Shown here: piece by piece, positions 48,632 through 56,826 of the stretch | Position numbering within the stretch: position 1 is the stretch's first letter | Layout: every line of letters begins with the position of its first letter | NCBI RefSeq assembly: GCF_014650495.1 | Contig: NZ_BMVB01000018.1 | Coordinates: forward strand, 1 to 64,000 | Direction: 5' to 3' | Source: Streptomyces cinnamoneus | Lineage (GTDB): Bacteria > Actinomycetota > Actinomycetes > Streptomycetales > Streptomycetaceae | DNA: 64,000 nt | Made by a program: the position numbers and the translations under genes | Notes under the pieces: model-generated | The model's input: only the letters and a program-made list of their open reading frames with translations | Told to the model about the DNA's origin: nothing | Databases searched by the model: none

Positions 48632-50355
48632 TTGCCGGCCTCCTTGCCACCCGCGAGGGCCTTGTCAGCGGCGAGGTTCTCCTCGATCTCCAGCGCCGCG
48701 ATCTCCGGGTGGTGCAGGTCGAACGCCGGGGATTCGGAGCGGATGCGCGGCAGCGTGAGGAAGTTGTGCCGCGGCGGCGGGCAGGAGGTCGCCCACTCCA
48801 GCGAACGGCCGTAGCCCCACGGGTCGTCGACCTCGACCTTCTTGCCGTACTTGGCGGTCTTCCAGACGTTGTAGAAGAACGGCAGGATCGACAGGCCCAG
48901 CAGGAAGGAGCTGATGGTCGAGATGGTGTTCAGCGTGGTGAAGCCGTCGGCGGCGAGGTAGTCCGCGTAACGACGCGGCATGCCCTCGGCGCCCAGCCAG
49001 TGCTGGACCAGGAACGTGCCGTGGAAGCCCACGAACAGCGTCCAGAAGGTGATCTTGCCCAGGCGCTCGTCCAGCATCTTGCCCGTGAACTTCGGCCACC
49101 AGAAGTGGAAGCCGGAGAACATCGCGAACACCACGGTGCCGAAGATGACGTAGTGGAAGTGCGCGACCACGAAGTACGAGTCGGAGACGTGGAAGTCCAT
49201 CGGCGGCGAGGCCAGGATGACGCCGGTCAGACCACCGAAGGTGAAGGTGATCAGGAAGCCGACGGCCCACAGCATCGGGGTCTCGAAGGACAGCGAGCCC
49301 TTCCACATGGTGCCGATCCAGTTGAAGAACTTCACACCGGTCGGGACCGCGATTAGGAAGGTCATGAAGGAGAAGAACGGCAGCAGCACACCGCCGGTGA
49401 CATACATGTGGTGCGCCCACACGGTGACCGAGAGACCCGCGATGGAAATCGTCGCGGCAATCAGGCCCCAGTAACCGAACATCGGCTTCCGGGAGAACAC
49501 CGGAATGACCTCGGAAATGATGCCGAAGAACGGCAGGGCGATGATGTAGACCTCGGGGTGACCGAAGAACCAGAAGAGGTGCTGCCACAGCAGCGCGCCG
49601 CCGTTGGACGCGTCGAATACGTGGGCACCGAATTTACGGTCCGCCTCCAGGGCGAACAGCGCGGCGGCCAGCACCGGGAAGGCCAGCAGGACCAGGACAC
49701 CGGTCAGCAGGACGTTCCAGGTGAAGATCGGCATGCGGAACATCGTCATGCCCGGAGCGCGCATGCAGATGATCGTGGTGATGAAGTTGACCGAACCGAG
49801 GATCGTGCCGAAGCCGGAGAAGGCCAGACCCATGATCCACATGTCGGCGCCGACGCCCGGCGAGCGGACCGCGTCCGACAGCGGGGAGTAGGCGAACCAG
49901 CCGAAGTCGGCCGCACCCTGCGGGGTGAGGAAGCCCGCCACCGCGATGAGCGAGCCGAAGAGGTAGAGCCAGTAGGCGAACATGTTCAGCCGCGGGAACG
50001 CCACGTCGGGCGCGCCGATCTGCAGCGGCATGATCCAGTTCGCGAATCCGGCGAACAGCGGCGTCGCGAACATCAGCAGCATGATCGTGCCGTGCATCGT
50101 GAACGCCTGGTTGAACTGCTCGTTCGACATGATCTGCGTGCCGGGACGGGCCAGCTCGGCGCGCATGAGGAGCGCCATCAGGCCGCCGATGCAGAAGAAC
50201 GCGAACGACGTGACCAGGTACAGCGTGCCGATCGTCTTGTGGTCAGTGGTGGTGAGCCACTTGATCACCTGATTACCGGGCTGCTTCTGGCGGACGGGTG
50301 GTGCTGCCGTGGCTGTTGCGGCGGCGGCACCCTGGGGTTCGTTGAGGATGCTCAC
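48628..50355 (-). CDS. ctaD: Cytochrome c oxidase subunit I
   Basis: The 575-residue subunit has the haem-copper oxidase signature: HGTIMLLMFATPLFAGF (haem a His), WQHLFWFFGHPEVYIIALP (CuB His-Tyr segment), VWAHHMYVTGG (CuB His pair), and HVSDSYFVVAHFHYVIFG (haem a and a3 His pair). The C-terminal tail (SLEWATSCPPPRHNFLTLPRI) is the usual actinobacterial one. It overlaps ctaC by 4 bp upstream and ctaF by 4 bp downstream. Confidence 0.98.
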   Translation of the reverse strand: MSILNEPQGAAAATATAAPPVRQKQPGNQVIKWLTTTDHKTIGTLYLVTSFAFFCIGGLMALLMRAELARPGTQIMSNEQFNQAFTMHGTIMLLMFATPLFAGFANWIMPLQIGAPDVAFPRLNMFAYWLYLFGSLIAVAGFLTPQGAADFGWFAYSPLSDAVRSPGVGADMWIMGLAFSGFGTILGSVNFITTIICMRAPGMTMFRMPIFTWNVLLTGVLVLLAFPVLAAALFALEADRKFGAHVFDASNGGALLWQHLFWFFGHPEVYIIALPFFGIISEVIPVFSRKPMFGYWGLIAATISIAGLSVTVWAHHMYVTGGVLLPFFSFMTFLIAVPTGVKFFNWIGTMWKGSLSFETPMLWAVGFLITFTFGGLTGVILASPPMDFHVSDSYFVVAHFHYVIFGTVVFAMFSGFHFWWPKFTGKMLDERLGKITFWTLFVGFHGTFLVQHWLGAEGMPRRYADYLAADGFTTLNTISTISSFLLGLSILPFFYNVWKTAKYGKKVEVDDPWGYGRSLEWATSCPPPRHNFLTLPRIRSESPAFDLHHPEIAALEIEENLAADKALAGGKEAGK

Positions 50356-51323
50356 TTGTTCTTGGTCTCCGCGTTCTTCGCGTGATCCGTCATCGCGATA
50401 CCCGCCGGCTGGTAACCGGTCTGGCCCTTGGCCGCCAGCTCCTTCAGGTGCGCCCGGTACCGCTCAGGAGAGACGATCTTGACGTTGAAGAGCATCCGCG
50501 AGTGGTCCTGACCGCAGAGCTCGGCGCACTTGCCCAGGTACGTGCCCTCCTTCGAGGGGGTCACCGTGAAGCTGTTGGTGTGGCCCGGGATGACGTCCTG
50601 CTTCATCAGGAACGGCACCACCCAGAAGGAGTGGATGACGTCCCGGGAGGTGAGGACGAACTGCACCGTCTCGCCCTTGGGCAGCCACAGCGTCGGGCCG
50701 GGGTTGTTGGTCTGCGGGTTCCGGTCACCCGGGACGCCGACCTCGTAGACACCCTCCGCGCCCTGCGGTGCCTTCTTCAGGAACCGGTCCGGGATCGCGT
50801 CGAGCTCCTTGTTCTCACGGAGCGGCTTCGCCGGCGTCGCGGCGTTGCCGTCGACGTTCTCCATGTAGTTGAACGCCCAGCTCCACTGGAAGCCCACCAC
50901 GTTGATGACGTGCTGCGGCTTGTCCGGGTTGGTCAGGAGCTTGTTCTCATCGCGCGCGGTGAAATAGAAGAGCACCGAGACGATGATGATCGGGACCACG
51001 GTGTACAGCGCCTCGATGGGCATGTTGTACCGGGTCTGGGTGGGAACCTCCACCTTGGACCTGCTGCGCCGGTGGAAGACGACGCTCCACAGGATCAGGC
51101 CCCACACCAGTACGCCCGTGGCGAGCGCAGCCGCCCACGAGCCCTGCCACAAGGAGAGGATCCGCGGCGCCTCTTCCGTGACGGGCGTTGGCATGCCGAG
51201 GCGGGGGAAGTCCTTCGATGTGCAACCGGTGGCGGTCGCCAGGACAGCGCCCGCGGCCAGCGCCTGCAGCAGCTTCCGCCGCACCGGGCGCCGCGACGAG
51301 CGGTCGGAGCCGTTGGGACTCAC
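50352..51323 (-). CDS. ctaC: Cytochrome c oxidase subunit II
   Basis: The 323-residue protein has an N-terminal lipobox-like site (ATGC, Cys34), two transmembrane helices (AAALATGVLVWGLILWSVVFH; IEALYTVVPIIIVSVLFYF) and a CuA cupredoxin domain whose ligands lie in VIHSFWVVPFLMKQDVIPG and GKCAELCGQDHSRMLFNV. It accepts electrons for the oxidase. It is the first gene of ctaCDF, and its start faces a 359-bp divergent region. Confidence 0.96.
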   Translation of the reverse strand: MSPNGSDRSSRRPVRRKLLQALAAGAVLATATGCTSKDFPRLGMPTPVTEEAPRILSLWQGSWAAALATGVLVWGLILWSVVFHRRSRSKVEVPTQTRYNMPIEALYTVVPIIIVSVLFYFTARDENKLLTNPDKPQHVINVVGFQWSWAFNYMENVDGNAATPAKPLRENKELDAIPDRFLKKAPQGAEGVYEVGVPGDRNPQTNNPGPTLWLPKGETVQFVLTSRDVIHSFWVVPFLMKQDVIPGHTNSFTVTPSKEGTYLGKCAELCGQDHSRMLFNVKIVSPERYRAHLKELAAKGQTGYQPAGIAMTDHAKNAETKNK

Positions 51324-51682
51324 GTAGCGCCTTCCCGAGAGTCTCGCCCGTGCGGCCGGCTGCGGCCGTCTCGCTGGTCGGTCGCCGGCCCGCTGCGGGC
51401 AGGGGTTTGGATGTTTATGCGGACCAAACCCTACTGGACGCTATTTGGGGTCGCGCGGGGAGGGTGCCCAACGCGCCGGTCCGGTCCCCGAAGGGGTGGA
51501 ATCTCGGGATCCGGAGGCCGTCTGGGGGACCGTCAGCGGCACGTGCGAGCAGGTCGCGGGGGGTACGCCCGGCCATCCGGAGGAACCCTGCCGGCCGGCT
51601 GCGCACCACGGCGGCGGACGGGGTGGCGGGCGGGTGACGGCGGCCCGTCCACTCCCGCGCGCGGGGGAGTTAGCGTTCCTGT
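51324..51682. other. Divergent intergenic region, ctaC and the desulfurase fusion
   Basis: No gene is supported here. An AT-richer block around 51403-51460 includes an inverted repeat, GGGTTTGG (51403-51410) and CCAAACCC (51424-51431), spaced by 13 bp. It could hold regulatory sites for ctaC, which is otherwise without visible control. I cannot identify the promoters. Confidence 0.5.
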
Positions 51683-53074
51683 GTGCCCTACTTCGACGCG
51701 GCCTCCGCCGCCCCCCTGCACCCGGTCGCCCGCCAGGCGCTGCTGGCCGCCCTCGACGAGGGGTGGGCCGACCCCGCCCGGCTCTACCGCGAGGGCCGCC
51801 GGGCCCGGCTGCTGCTGGACGCCGCCCGCGAGGCCACGGCGGAGGAGGTCGGCTGCCGGCCCGACGAACTCGTCTTCACCCCTTCGGGGACACGCGCCCT
51901 GCACGACGGCATCGCCGGCGCGCTGGCCGGCCGCCGCCGGGTGGGCCGCCACCTGGTGGTCTCCGCGGTGGAGCACTCCGCCGTCCTGCACTCCGCCGCC
52001 GCACTGGAGACGGCGGGCGGCAGCGTCACCGAAGTGCCCGTGGACCGCACCGGCCGGGTCGGGCCGGGCGCGTTCGCCGCGGCCCTGCGGCCCGACACCG
52101 CCCTGGCGGCGCTGCAGACCGCCAACCACGAGGTGGGCACGGAGCAGCCGGTCGCCGAGGTGGCCGAGGCGTGCCGGACGGCGGGCGTCCCCCTGCTGGT
52201 GGATGCCGCGCAGTCGCTCGGCTGGGGCCCGGTGCCCGGTGGCTGGTCGCTGCTGACCGCGAGCGCGCACAAGTGGGGCGGTCCGGCCGGGGTGGGCCTG
52301 CTGGCCGTGCGCAAGGGCGTGCGGTTCGCGGCCCGGGGGCCGGCGGACGAGCGCGAGTTCGGCCGGGCGCCGGGCTTCCCCGACCTGCCCGCGATCGTCG
52401 CGGCCGCGGCGTCCCTGCGGGCGGTGCGCGCGGAGGCGGCGGCCGAGGGCGCGCGGCTGCGCACCCTGGTGGAGCGCCTGCGCGAGCGGCTGCCCGGGCT
52501 CGTCCCGGACATCGAGGTGGTCGGCGACCCGGTGCGCCGGCTGCCGCACCTGCTGACGTTCTCGTGTCTGTACGTGGACGGGGAGACGCTGCTGCACGCG
52601 CTGGACCGCGAGGGCTTCTCGGTCTCCTCCGGCTCCTCGTGCACCTCCAGCACGCTGAGGCCCAGTCATGTGCTGCAGGCGATGGGGGTGCTCTCGGAGG
52701 GGAACGTACGGGTCTCCCTGCCGCTGGGGACGACGGCGGAGGAGGTCGAGGGCTTCCTGGAGGTGCTGCCCCGGGTGGTGGCGTCGGTGCGCGAGCACCT
52801 GGGCGCCCCGGCGCCGGCGCCGGCGGGCGCGCCGTCCGCTGCCGGCGAGGAGGAGCTGGTCGTCGACTCGCTGGGCAAGCGCTGCCCGATCCCGGTGATC
52901 GAGCTGGCGAAGGTGATCGGGGACGTCCCCGTGGGCGGGCTGGTGACCGTGCTGTCCGACGACGAGGCGGCACGGCTCGACGTTCCCGCGTGGTGCCAGA
53001 TGCGCGACCAGGAGTACGTCGGGGAACGCCCGGCGGAGCGCGGAGTGGCGTACACGGTGCGCCGCCGGAGCTGA
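51683..53074 (+). CDS. Cysteine desulfurase-TusA fusion protein
   Basis: The 463-residue protein joins a NifS/IscS-type cysteine desulfurase (about 1-370) and a C-terminal TusA domain (about 388-463). The desulfurase shows YFDAASAAPLHP, TPSGTRALHDGIAG, DAAQSLGW, the PLP lysine in LLTASAHKWGGPAG and the catalytic Cys in SVSSGSSCTSSTLRPS. The TusA part has LGKRCPIPVIELAKVI, with the persulfide Cys-Pro-x-Pro. The fusion would pass sulfur from cysteine to an acceptor within one chain, perhaps for tRNA or molybdopterin thiolation. GTG 51683 is the start. Its partner is not in this window. Confidence 0.93.
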   Translation: MPYFDAASAAPLHPVARQALLAALDEGWADPARLYREGRRARLLLDAAREATAEEVGCRPDELVFTPSGTRALHDGIAGALAGRRRVGRHLVVSAVEHSAVLHSAAALETAGGSVTEVPVDRTGRVGPGAFAAALRPDTALAALQTANHEVGTEQPVAEVAEACRTAGVPLLVDAAQSLGWGPVPGGWSLLTASAHKWGGPAGVGLLAVRKGVRFAARGPADEREFGRAPGFPDLPAIVAAAASLRAVRAEAAAEGARLRTLVERLRERLPGLVPDIEVVGDPVRRLPHLLTFSCLYVDGETLLHALDREGFSVSSGSSCTSSTLRPSHVLQAMGVLSEGNVRVSLPLGTTAEEVEGFLEVLPRVVASVREHLGAPAPAPAGAPSAAGEEELVVDSLGKRCPIPVIELAKVIGDVPVGGLVTVLSDDEAARLDVPAWCQMRDQEYVGERPAERGVAYTVRRRS

Positions 53075-53082
53075 CCGCCAAA

Positions 53083-53109
53083 GGGGCCGGGCCGAACGGG
53101 CCCGGCCCC
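53083..53109. terminator. Hairpin between convergent genes
   Basis: An 11-bp stem (53083-53093 with 53099-53109) with a 5-nt loop fills most of the 42-bp gap between the desulfurase fusion and the PfkB kinase stops. Confidence 0.75.
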
Positions 53110-53116
53110 CGGTGGC

Positions 53117-54091
53117 TCAGGCCAGGTGCGCCTGGACCTCGGCGGCGGCCTCGTGGCCGTACGCCTTGGTGAAGCGCTCCATGAAGTGGCCGCGGCGCAG
53201 CTCGTACTCCTGCGTGCCCAGCGTCTCGATGACCAGCGTCGCCAGCATGCAGCCCACCTGCGCGGCCCGCTCCAGCGGCAGCCCCCACGTCACGCCCGCG
53301 AGGAAGCCCGCGCGGAAGGCGTCGCCGACGCCGGTCGGGTCGACCTTGGCCTCCTCCTGCGCGCAGCCCACCTCGATCACCGGCTCGCCGGCGCGCTCGA
53401 TGCGCACGCCCGCCGCGCCCAGCGTGGTGATGCGGGTGCCGACCTTGGCCAGGATCTCCTCGCCCGTCCAGCCCGTCTTGGACTCGATGAGCGCCTTCTC
53501 GTACTCGTTGGTGAAGAGGTAGGCCGCCCCGTCGATCAGGACCCGGATGTCGTCGCCGTCCAGGCGGGCGAGCTGCTGGGAGGGGTCGGCCGCGAAGGGG
53601 ATGGCGCGGGAGCGGCACTCCTCGGTGTGGCGCAGCATCGCCTCGGGGTCGTCCGCGCCGATCAGCACCAGGTCCAGGCCGCCGACCCGGTCGGCGACGG
53701 GCTGCAGCTCGATCTGGCGGGCCTCGCTCATCGCGCCGGTGTAGAAGGACGCGATCTGGTTGTGGTCGGTGTCCGTGGTGCAGACGAAGCGGGCGGTGTG
53801 CAGGACCTCGGAGATGTGCACGGAGGCGGTGTCGACGCCGTGCCGGTCGAGCCAGGCCCGGTAGTCGGCGAAGTCCGCGCCGGCGGCACCCACCAGGATC
53901 GGCTTCAGGCCGAGCAGGCCCATGCCGAAGCAGATGTTGGGGCCCACACCGCCGCGGCGGACGTCCAGCTCGTCGACGAGGAAGGAGAGGGAGACCGTGT
54001 GCAGCTGGTCCGCCACGAGCTGATCGGCGAAACGGCCGGGGAAGGTCATCAGGTGGTCGGTGGCGATGGAGCCGGTGACAGCGATACGCAC
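53117..54091 (-). CDS. PfkB-family carbohydrate/nucleoside kinase
   Basis: The 324-residue protein starts RIAVTGSIATDHLMTFPGRF and has the PfkB motifs VRRGGVGPNICFGMGLLG (first signature) and DPTGVGDAFRAGFLAG (second signature with catalytic Asp, near 263). This resembles ribokinase and the actinobacterial adenosine kinases; the exact sugar or nucleoside cannot be read from sequence. GTG 54091 is used. It lies next to a gene with an AT-rich operator-like region but is transcribed away from it. Confidence 0.92.
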   Translation of the reverse strand: MRIAVTGSIATDHLMTFPGRFADQLVADQLHTVSLSFLVDELDVRRGGVGPNICFGMGLLGLKPILVGAAGADFADYRAWLDRHGVDTASVHISEVLHTARFVCTTDTDHNQIASFYTGAMSEARQIELQPVADRVGGLDLVLIGADDPEAMLRHTEECRSRAIPFAADPSQQLARLDGDDIRVLIDGAAYLFTNEYEKALIESKTGWTGEEILAKVGTRITTLGAAGVRIERAGEPVIEVGCAQEEAKVDPTGVGDAFRAGFLAGVTWGLPLERAAQVGCMLATLVIETLGTQEYELRRGHFMERFTKAYGHEAAAEVQAHLA

Positions 54092-54260
54092 GGCGGGTCT
54101 GCTCCCTGCGGGGCGGTGGACGGGGTGGGGGGTAAGGAAGAGCCACACCACGTTACCGGGTCCGCCGGCGGCCCTCGGGCCCGGATCCCCATGATTGGTA
54201 CACAAATCTACCTAATAGTAGGTCTTTCACGGCTCGCTCTCCGCTGCGTACGGTGCGGGT

Positions 54261-54473
54261 ATGCCGAAGACTGTGAAGGACGTCACGCCCACCACGGACC
54301 CGGAATCACTGGACGAGCTGCGCAGGGACTGCGCCCGGATGGCACCGCACTGGACCCGCACCGCAGGTGAGCCCGGCCCCGCCGGGACCACGCCGCTCTC
54401 GCTCATCCACGGCATCACCGTCCCGGCGGGATCGGCACGGCTCCTGGACGGGATGTCGGAGTACGGCGACTGA
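54261..54473 (+). CDS. Small conserved-type protein, unknown
   Basis: The 70-residue frame encodes MPKTVKDVTPTTDPESLDELRRDCARMAPHWTRTAGEPGPAGTTPLSLIHG..., with an N-terminal amphipathic helix and no membrane segment. It starts at ATG 54261, about 50 bp after an AT-rich inverted repeat, and ends well before the next gene, so it may be real. No domain is recognisable. It could also be non-coding. Confidence 0.5.
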   Translation: MPKTVKDVTPTTDPESLDELRRDCARMAPHWTRTAGEPGPAGTTPLSLIHGITVPAGSARLLDGMSEYGD

Positions 54474-54596
54474 CGGTCCCGGAGGGCACCCCGCACGAGA
54501 CAGTGGAACCGCTCGCTCCTGCGCTCCGTCCAAGCCGCGTCCCCCTCACGGGGGACACGGCAGTACACACATTGAGCGGAGCGAAGGAGCGATGCG

Positions 54597-56135
54597 GTGA
54601 GCACCGAGGGCAGCACTCCGGGCGGCAGCCCCGAGAAACGGCAGCGGAAGCACTCCCCGCTGGCGGTGGCATCGGTGGCGGCGGCTGTGCTGCTGGCCGG
54701 AGGAGGCGGCGCGTACTGGGCGTCCACGGCGTCGCACGACGGCGACGGCGGGGGCTCCGCGGACGCGAGCGCCGGCAGCGGCTCCCCGCCGCCGCTCGCG
54801 CTGGACGGGTACGGGCGCGCGGCCGGCCCCGGCGGACCGTCCCAGGGTCAGGGCATCGCCGTCGGCGAGCCCGACCCCCACGGCGTGCGGTACCGGGCCG
54901 AGGGGAAGCTGCCCGCCGGACCGCGGACCGCGGCCGTCCACCTGCCTGCCCGCGAGGTGACGCGCGAGGCGGTGGCCGCCCTCGCCAAGGCCCTCGACGT
55001 CCAGGGCGCCCCGCGGCTGGTCCAGGACACCTGGACGGTCGGCGGCGGCCCGGATGCCGCGGGACCCACGCTGCAGGTCGGCCGGCAGGGGCCGGGCAGC
55101 TGGTCGTACTCGCGCTACGGCGTGCCGGGCGGCTCCCCCTGCGTGACGCCGGAGCCCCAGGAGGGCTCGAAGGACGCGCCGGTGCCGAAGTGCCCCTCCT
55201 TCCGTGACGGCTCGCCGGCCCCGGACCCGGCCGCGGCGCGGCCCGTGCCGGAGGACAGGGCGAAGGAGGCCGCCGCGCCCGTGCTCAAGGCGCTGGGCCA
55301 GGAGGGCGCCCGGACCGACGCGAGCAAGGTCCACGGCGCCGTCCGGGCCGTCACCGCCGATCCCGTGGTGAACGCGCTGCCGACGTACGGCTGGCGGACG
55401 AGCCTGCAGATCGGTGCGGACGCGCAGGTGGTCGGCGGCAGCGGCATGCTGGACGTGCCGAAGAAGGGCGCGGACTACCCCCTGATCACGGCGGAACGGG
55501 CGCTCGACGAGCTGAACAAGGGCGCCGGCACGGGCCGGGTGAGCGTCGGCGGCTGCGCGACGGCGGTCCCGTTCAAGGACCAGGAGAAGGAGGGCGACGG
55601 CACGCCGTGCCCGGGCAAGCCGGGCGGACCGGAGCCGGTGACCGTGACCGGCGCGGCCTTCGGGCTGTCGGCGCAGTCGGTCTCCGGGCGGCAGGCGCTG
55701 GTGCCGTCGTGGCTGTTCACGGCGCGGATGCCGGGCGCCGGCAAGGGCGACACGGTGACGATCGCCCAGCCGGCCGTCGACCCGAAGTACATCGCGCGGC
55801 AGGACCGTCCCGAGAGCGGGCAGCCGAGCGGCAAGCCGACGGCGACCCCGCCGGTCTCCGGGCCGGTGCGCGTGGAGTCGTACACCGCGAGCGGTGACGG
55901 CCGCACGCTCGTCCTGCACTTCTGGGGCGGGGTGTGCAGCGACTACGCCGCCTCGGCCGAGCAGTCCTCGTCGGCGGTGACGGTGAAGGTCACGGGCACC
56001 GAGAAGCAGCCGGGCCGGTACTGCGTGCTGATGATCAAGAAGTTCGACACGACGGTTTCGCTGGACGAGCCGCTGGGCGACCGGAAGGTCGTGGACCTGG
56101 CGAGCGGCGACACCGTGCGGCAGCAGGGCAAGTAG
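54597..56135 (+). CDS. Single-pass membrane protein with large extracytoplasmic domain
   Basis: The 512-residue protein has one N-terminal transmembrane helix (SPLAVASVAAAVLLAGGGGAYWAS, about residues 21-44) after a basic cytoplasmic tail. A Gly/Asp/Ser-rich stretch and an extracytoplasmic domain follow. The domain has paired Cys residues (GSPCVTPEPQ and VPKCPSF; GGCAT and GTPCPGKP) suggesting disulfides, and repeats of an A-x-x-ALGQEGAR type. I recognise no family. The GTG at 54597 overlaps an ATGCGGTGAG context. It ends 89 bp before the convergent erpA gene, across a terminator. Confidence 0.82.
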   Translation: MSTEGSTPGGSPEKRQRKHSPLAVASVAAAVLLAGGGGAYWASTASHDGDGGGSADASAGSGSPPPLALDGYGRAAGPGGPSQGQGIAVGEPDPHGVRYRAEGKLPAGPRTAAVHLPAREVTREAVAALAKALDVQGAPRLVQDTWTVGGGPDAAGPTLQVGRQGPGSWSYSRYGVPGGSPCVTPEPQEGSKDAPVPKCPSFRDGSPAPDPAAARPVPEDRAKEAAAPVLKALGQEGARTDASKVHGAVRAVTADPVVNALPTYGWRTSLQIGADAQVVGGSGMLDVPKKGADYPLITAERALDELNKGAGTGRVSVGGCATAVPFKDQEKEGDGTPCPGKPGGPEPVTVTGAAFGLSAQSVSGRQALVPSWLFTARMPGAGKGDTVTIAQPAVDPKYIARQDRPESGQPSGKPTATPPVSGPVRVESYTASGDGRTLVLHFWGGVCSDYAASAEQSSSAVTVKVTGTEKQPGRYCVLMIKKFDTTVSLDEPLGDRKVVDLASGDTVRQQGK

Positions 56136-56156
56136 CCGGAGGGCGGCACGGCACGC

Positions 56157-56193
56157 AAAAGGGCGGCCTCCCCGGAAGGGGTGCCGCCCTTTT
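56157..56193. terminator. Bidirectional terminator between convergent genes
   Basis: An 11-bp stem (56157-56167 with 56183-56193) ends in A and T runs on both sides, and a further CCCC/GGGG pair lies in the loop. It serves both the membrane-protein gene and erpA. Confidence 0.85.
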
Positions 56194-56224
56194 CGCGTGT
56201 GCGTGCGCCGACGCGTCCGGCGGT

Positions 56225-56581
56225 TTAGCTGAACGAGTCGCCGCAGGCGCAGGAGCCCGTGGCGTTGGGGTTGTCGATCGTGAAGCCCTGCTTCTCGATG
56301 GTGTCGACGAAGTCGATGGAGGCGCCGCCCAGGTACGGGGCGCTCATGCGGTCGGTGACGACCTTCACACCGTCGAAGTCCTTGACGACGTCGCCGTCGA
56401 GCGAGCGCTCGTCGAAGAAGAGCTGGTAGCGCAGGCCCGAGCAGCCACCGGGCTGGACGGCGACGCGCAGGGCGAGGTCGTCGCGGCCCTCCTGCTCCAG
56501 CAGGCTCTTGACCTTCGCGGCGGCGGCGTCGGACAGGAGGATGCCGTCGCTCACCGTGGTCTTCTCGTCCTGAACGGACAT
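56225..56581 (-). CDS. erpA: Iron-sulfur cluster insertion protein, ErpA/HesB type
   Basis: The 118-residue A-type carrier has the three conserved Cys: LRVAVQPGGCSGLRYQLFFDE (first, near 45) and the C-terminal GSCACGDSFS. These bind an Fe-S cluster for delivery to apo-proteins. ATG 56581 (MSVQDEKTTV) is preferred over GTG 56590 because GGGAGTG lies 7 nt upstream, and 118 residues is the usual length. A SigR-type promoter is visible at 56627-56652. It is divergent from nadA, whose product is an Fe-S enzyme. Confidence 0.94.
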   Translation of the reverse strand: MSVQDEKTTVSDGILLSDAAAAKVKSLLEQEGRDDLALRVAVQPGGCSGLRYQLFFDERSLDGDVVKDFDGVKVVTDRMSAPYLGGASIDFVDTIEKQGFTIDNPNATGSCACGDSFS

Positions 56582-56626
56582 CTGCTTCACTCCCGGGTTT
56601 GGTGCGGACTGCTTGCCTTCGGCAGC

Positions 56627-56652
56627 AACCCACGACGTCCCGGATTCATTCC
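56627..56652 (-). promoter_or_regulatory. SigR-type promoter for erpA
   Basis: On the minus strand GGAAT (56652-56648) and GTT (56629-56627) are exactly 18 bp apart, which fits the known SigR consensus (GGGAAT-N18-GTT). Transcription would start about 40 bp before ATG 56581. This would place erpA under thiol-oxidative stress control. Confidence 0.6.
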
Positions 56653-56733
56653 GGGCCTGGCCTATGTCTTCCGTCTTTCATGCTCGCACACCACCCGCAC
56701 CGGGGGAATGTGTCACATCGACGCGATGGCCAT

Positions 56734-56780
56734 CGTCAAACTGACGTGAAGCAGTTATGATAGATAGCGTCAAATTGACG
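56734..56780. promoter_or_regulatory. Two 13-bp palindromes around the nadA promoter
   Basis: CGTCAAACTGACG (56734-56746) and CGTCAAATTGACG (56768-56780) are 34 bp apart centre to centre. The second is a perfect 6-bp dyad and the first differs by one base. A likely -10 (TATGAT, 56756-56761) lies between them. The layout suits a repressor bound at both sites. NAD-biosynthesis repressors are the obvious candidates, but I do not recall one with this site. Confidence 0.6.
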
Positions 56781-56826
56781 ACAAGGCCCGTACCGGCCGT
56801 CCGCAGAAACAGAAAGGGTGCGTGTC

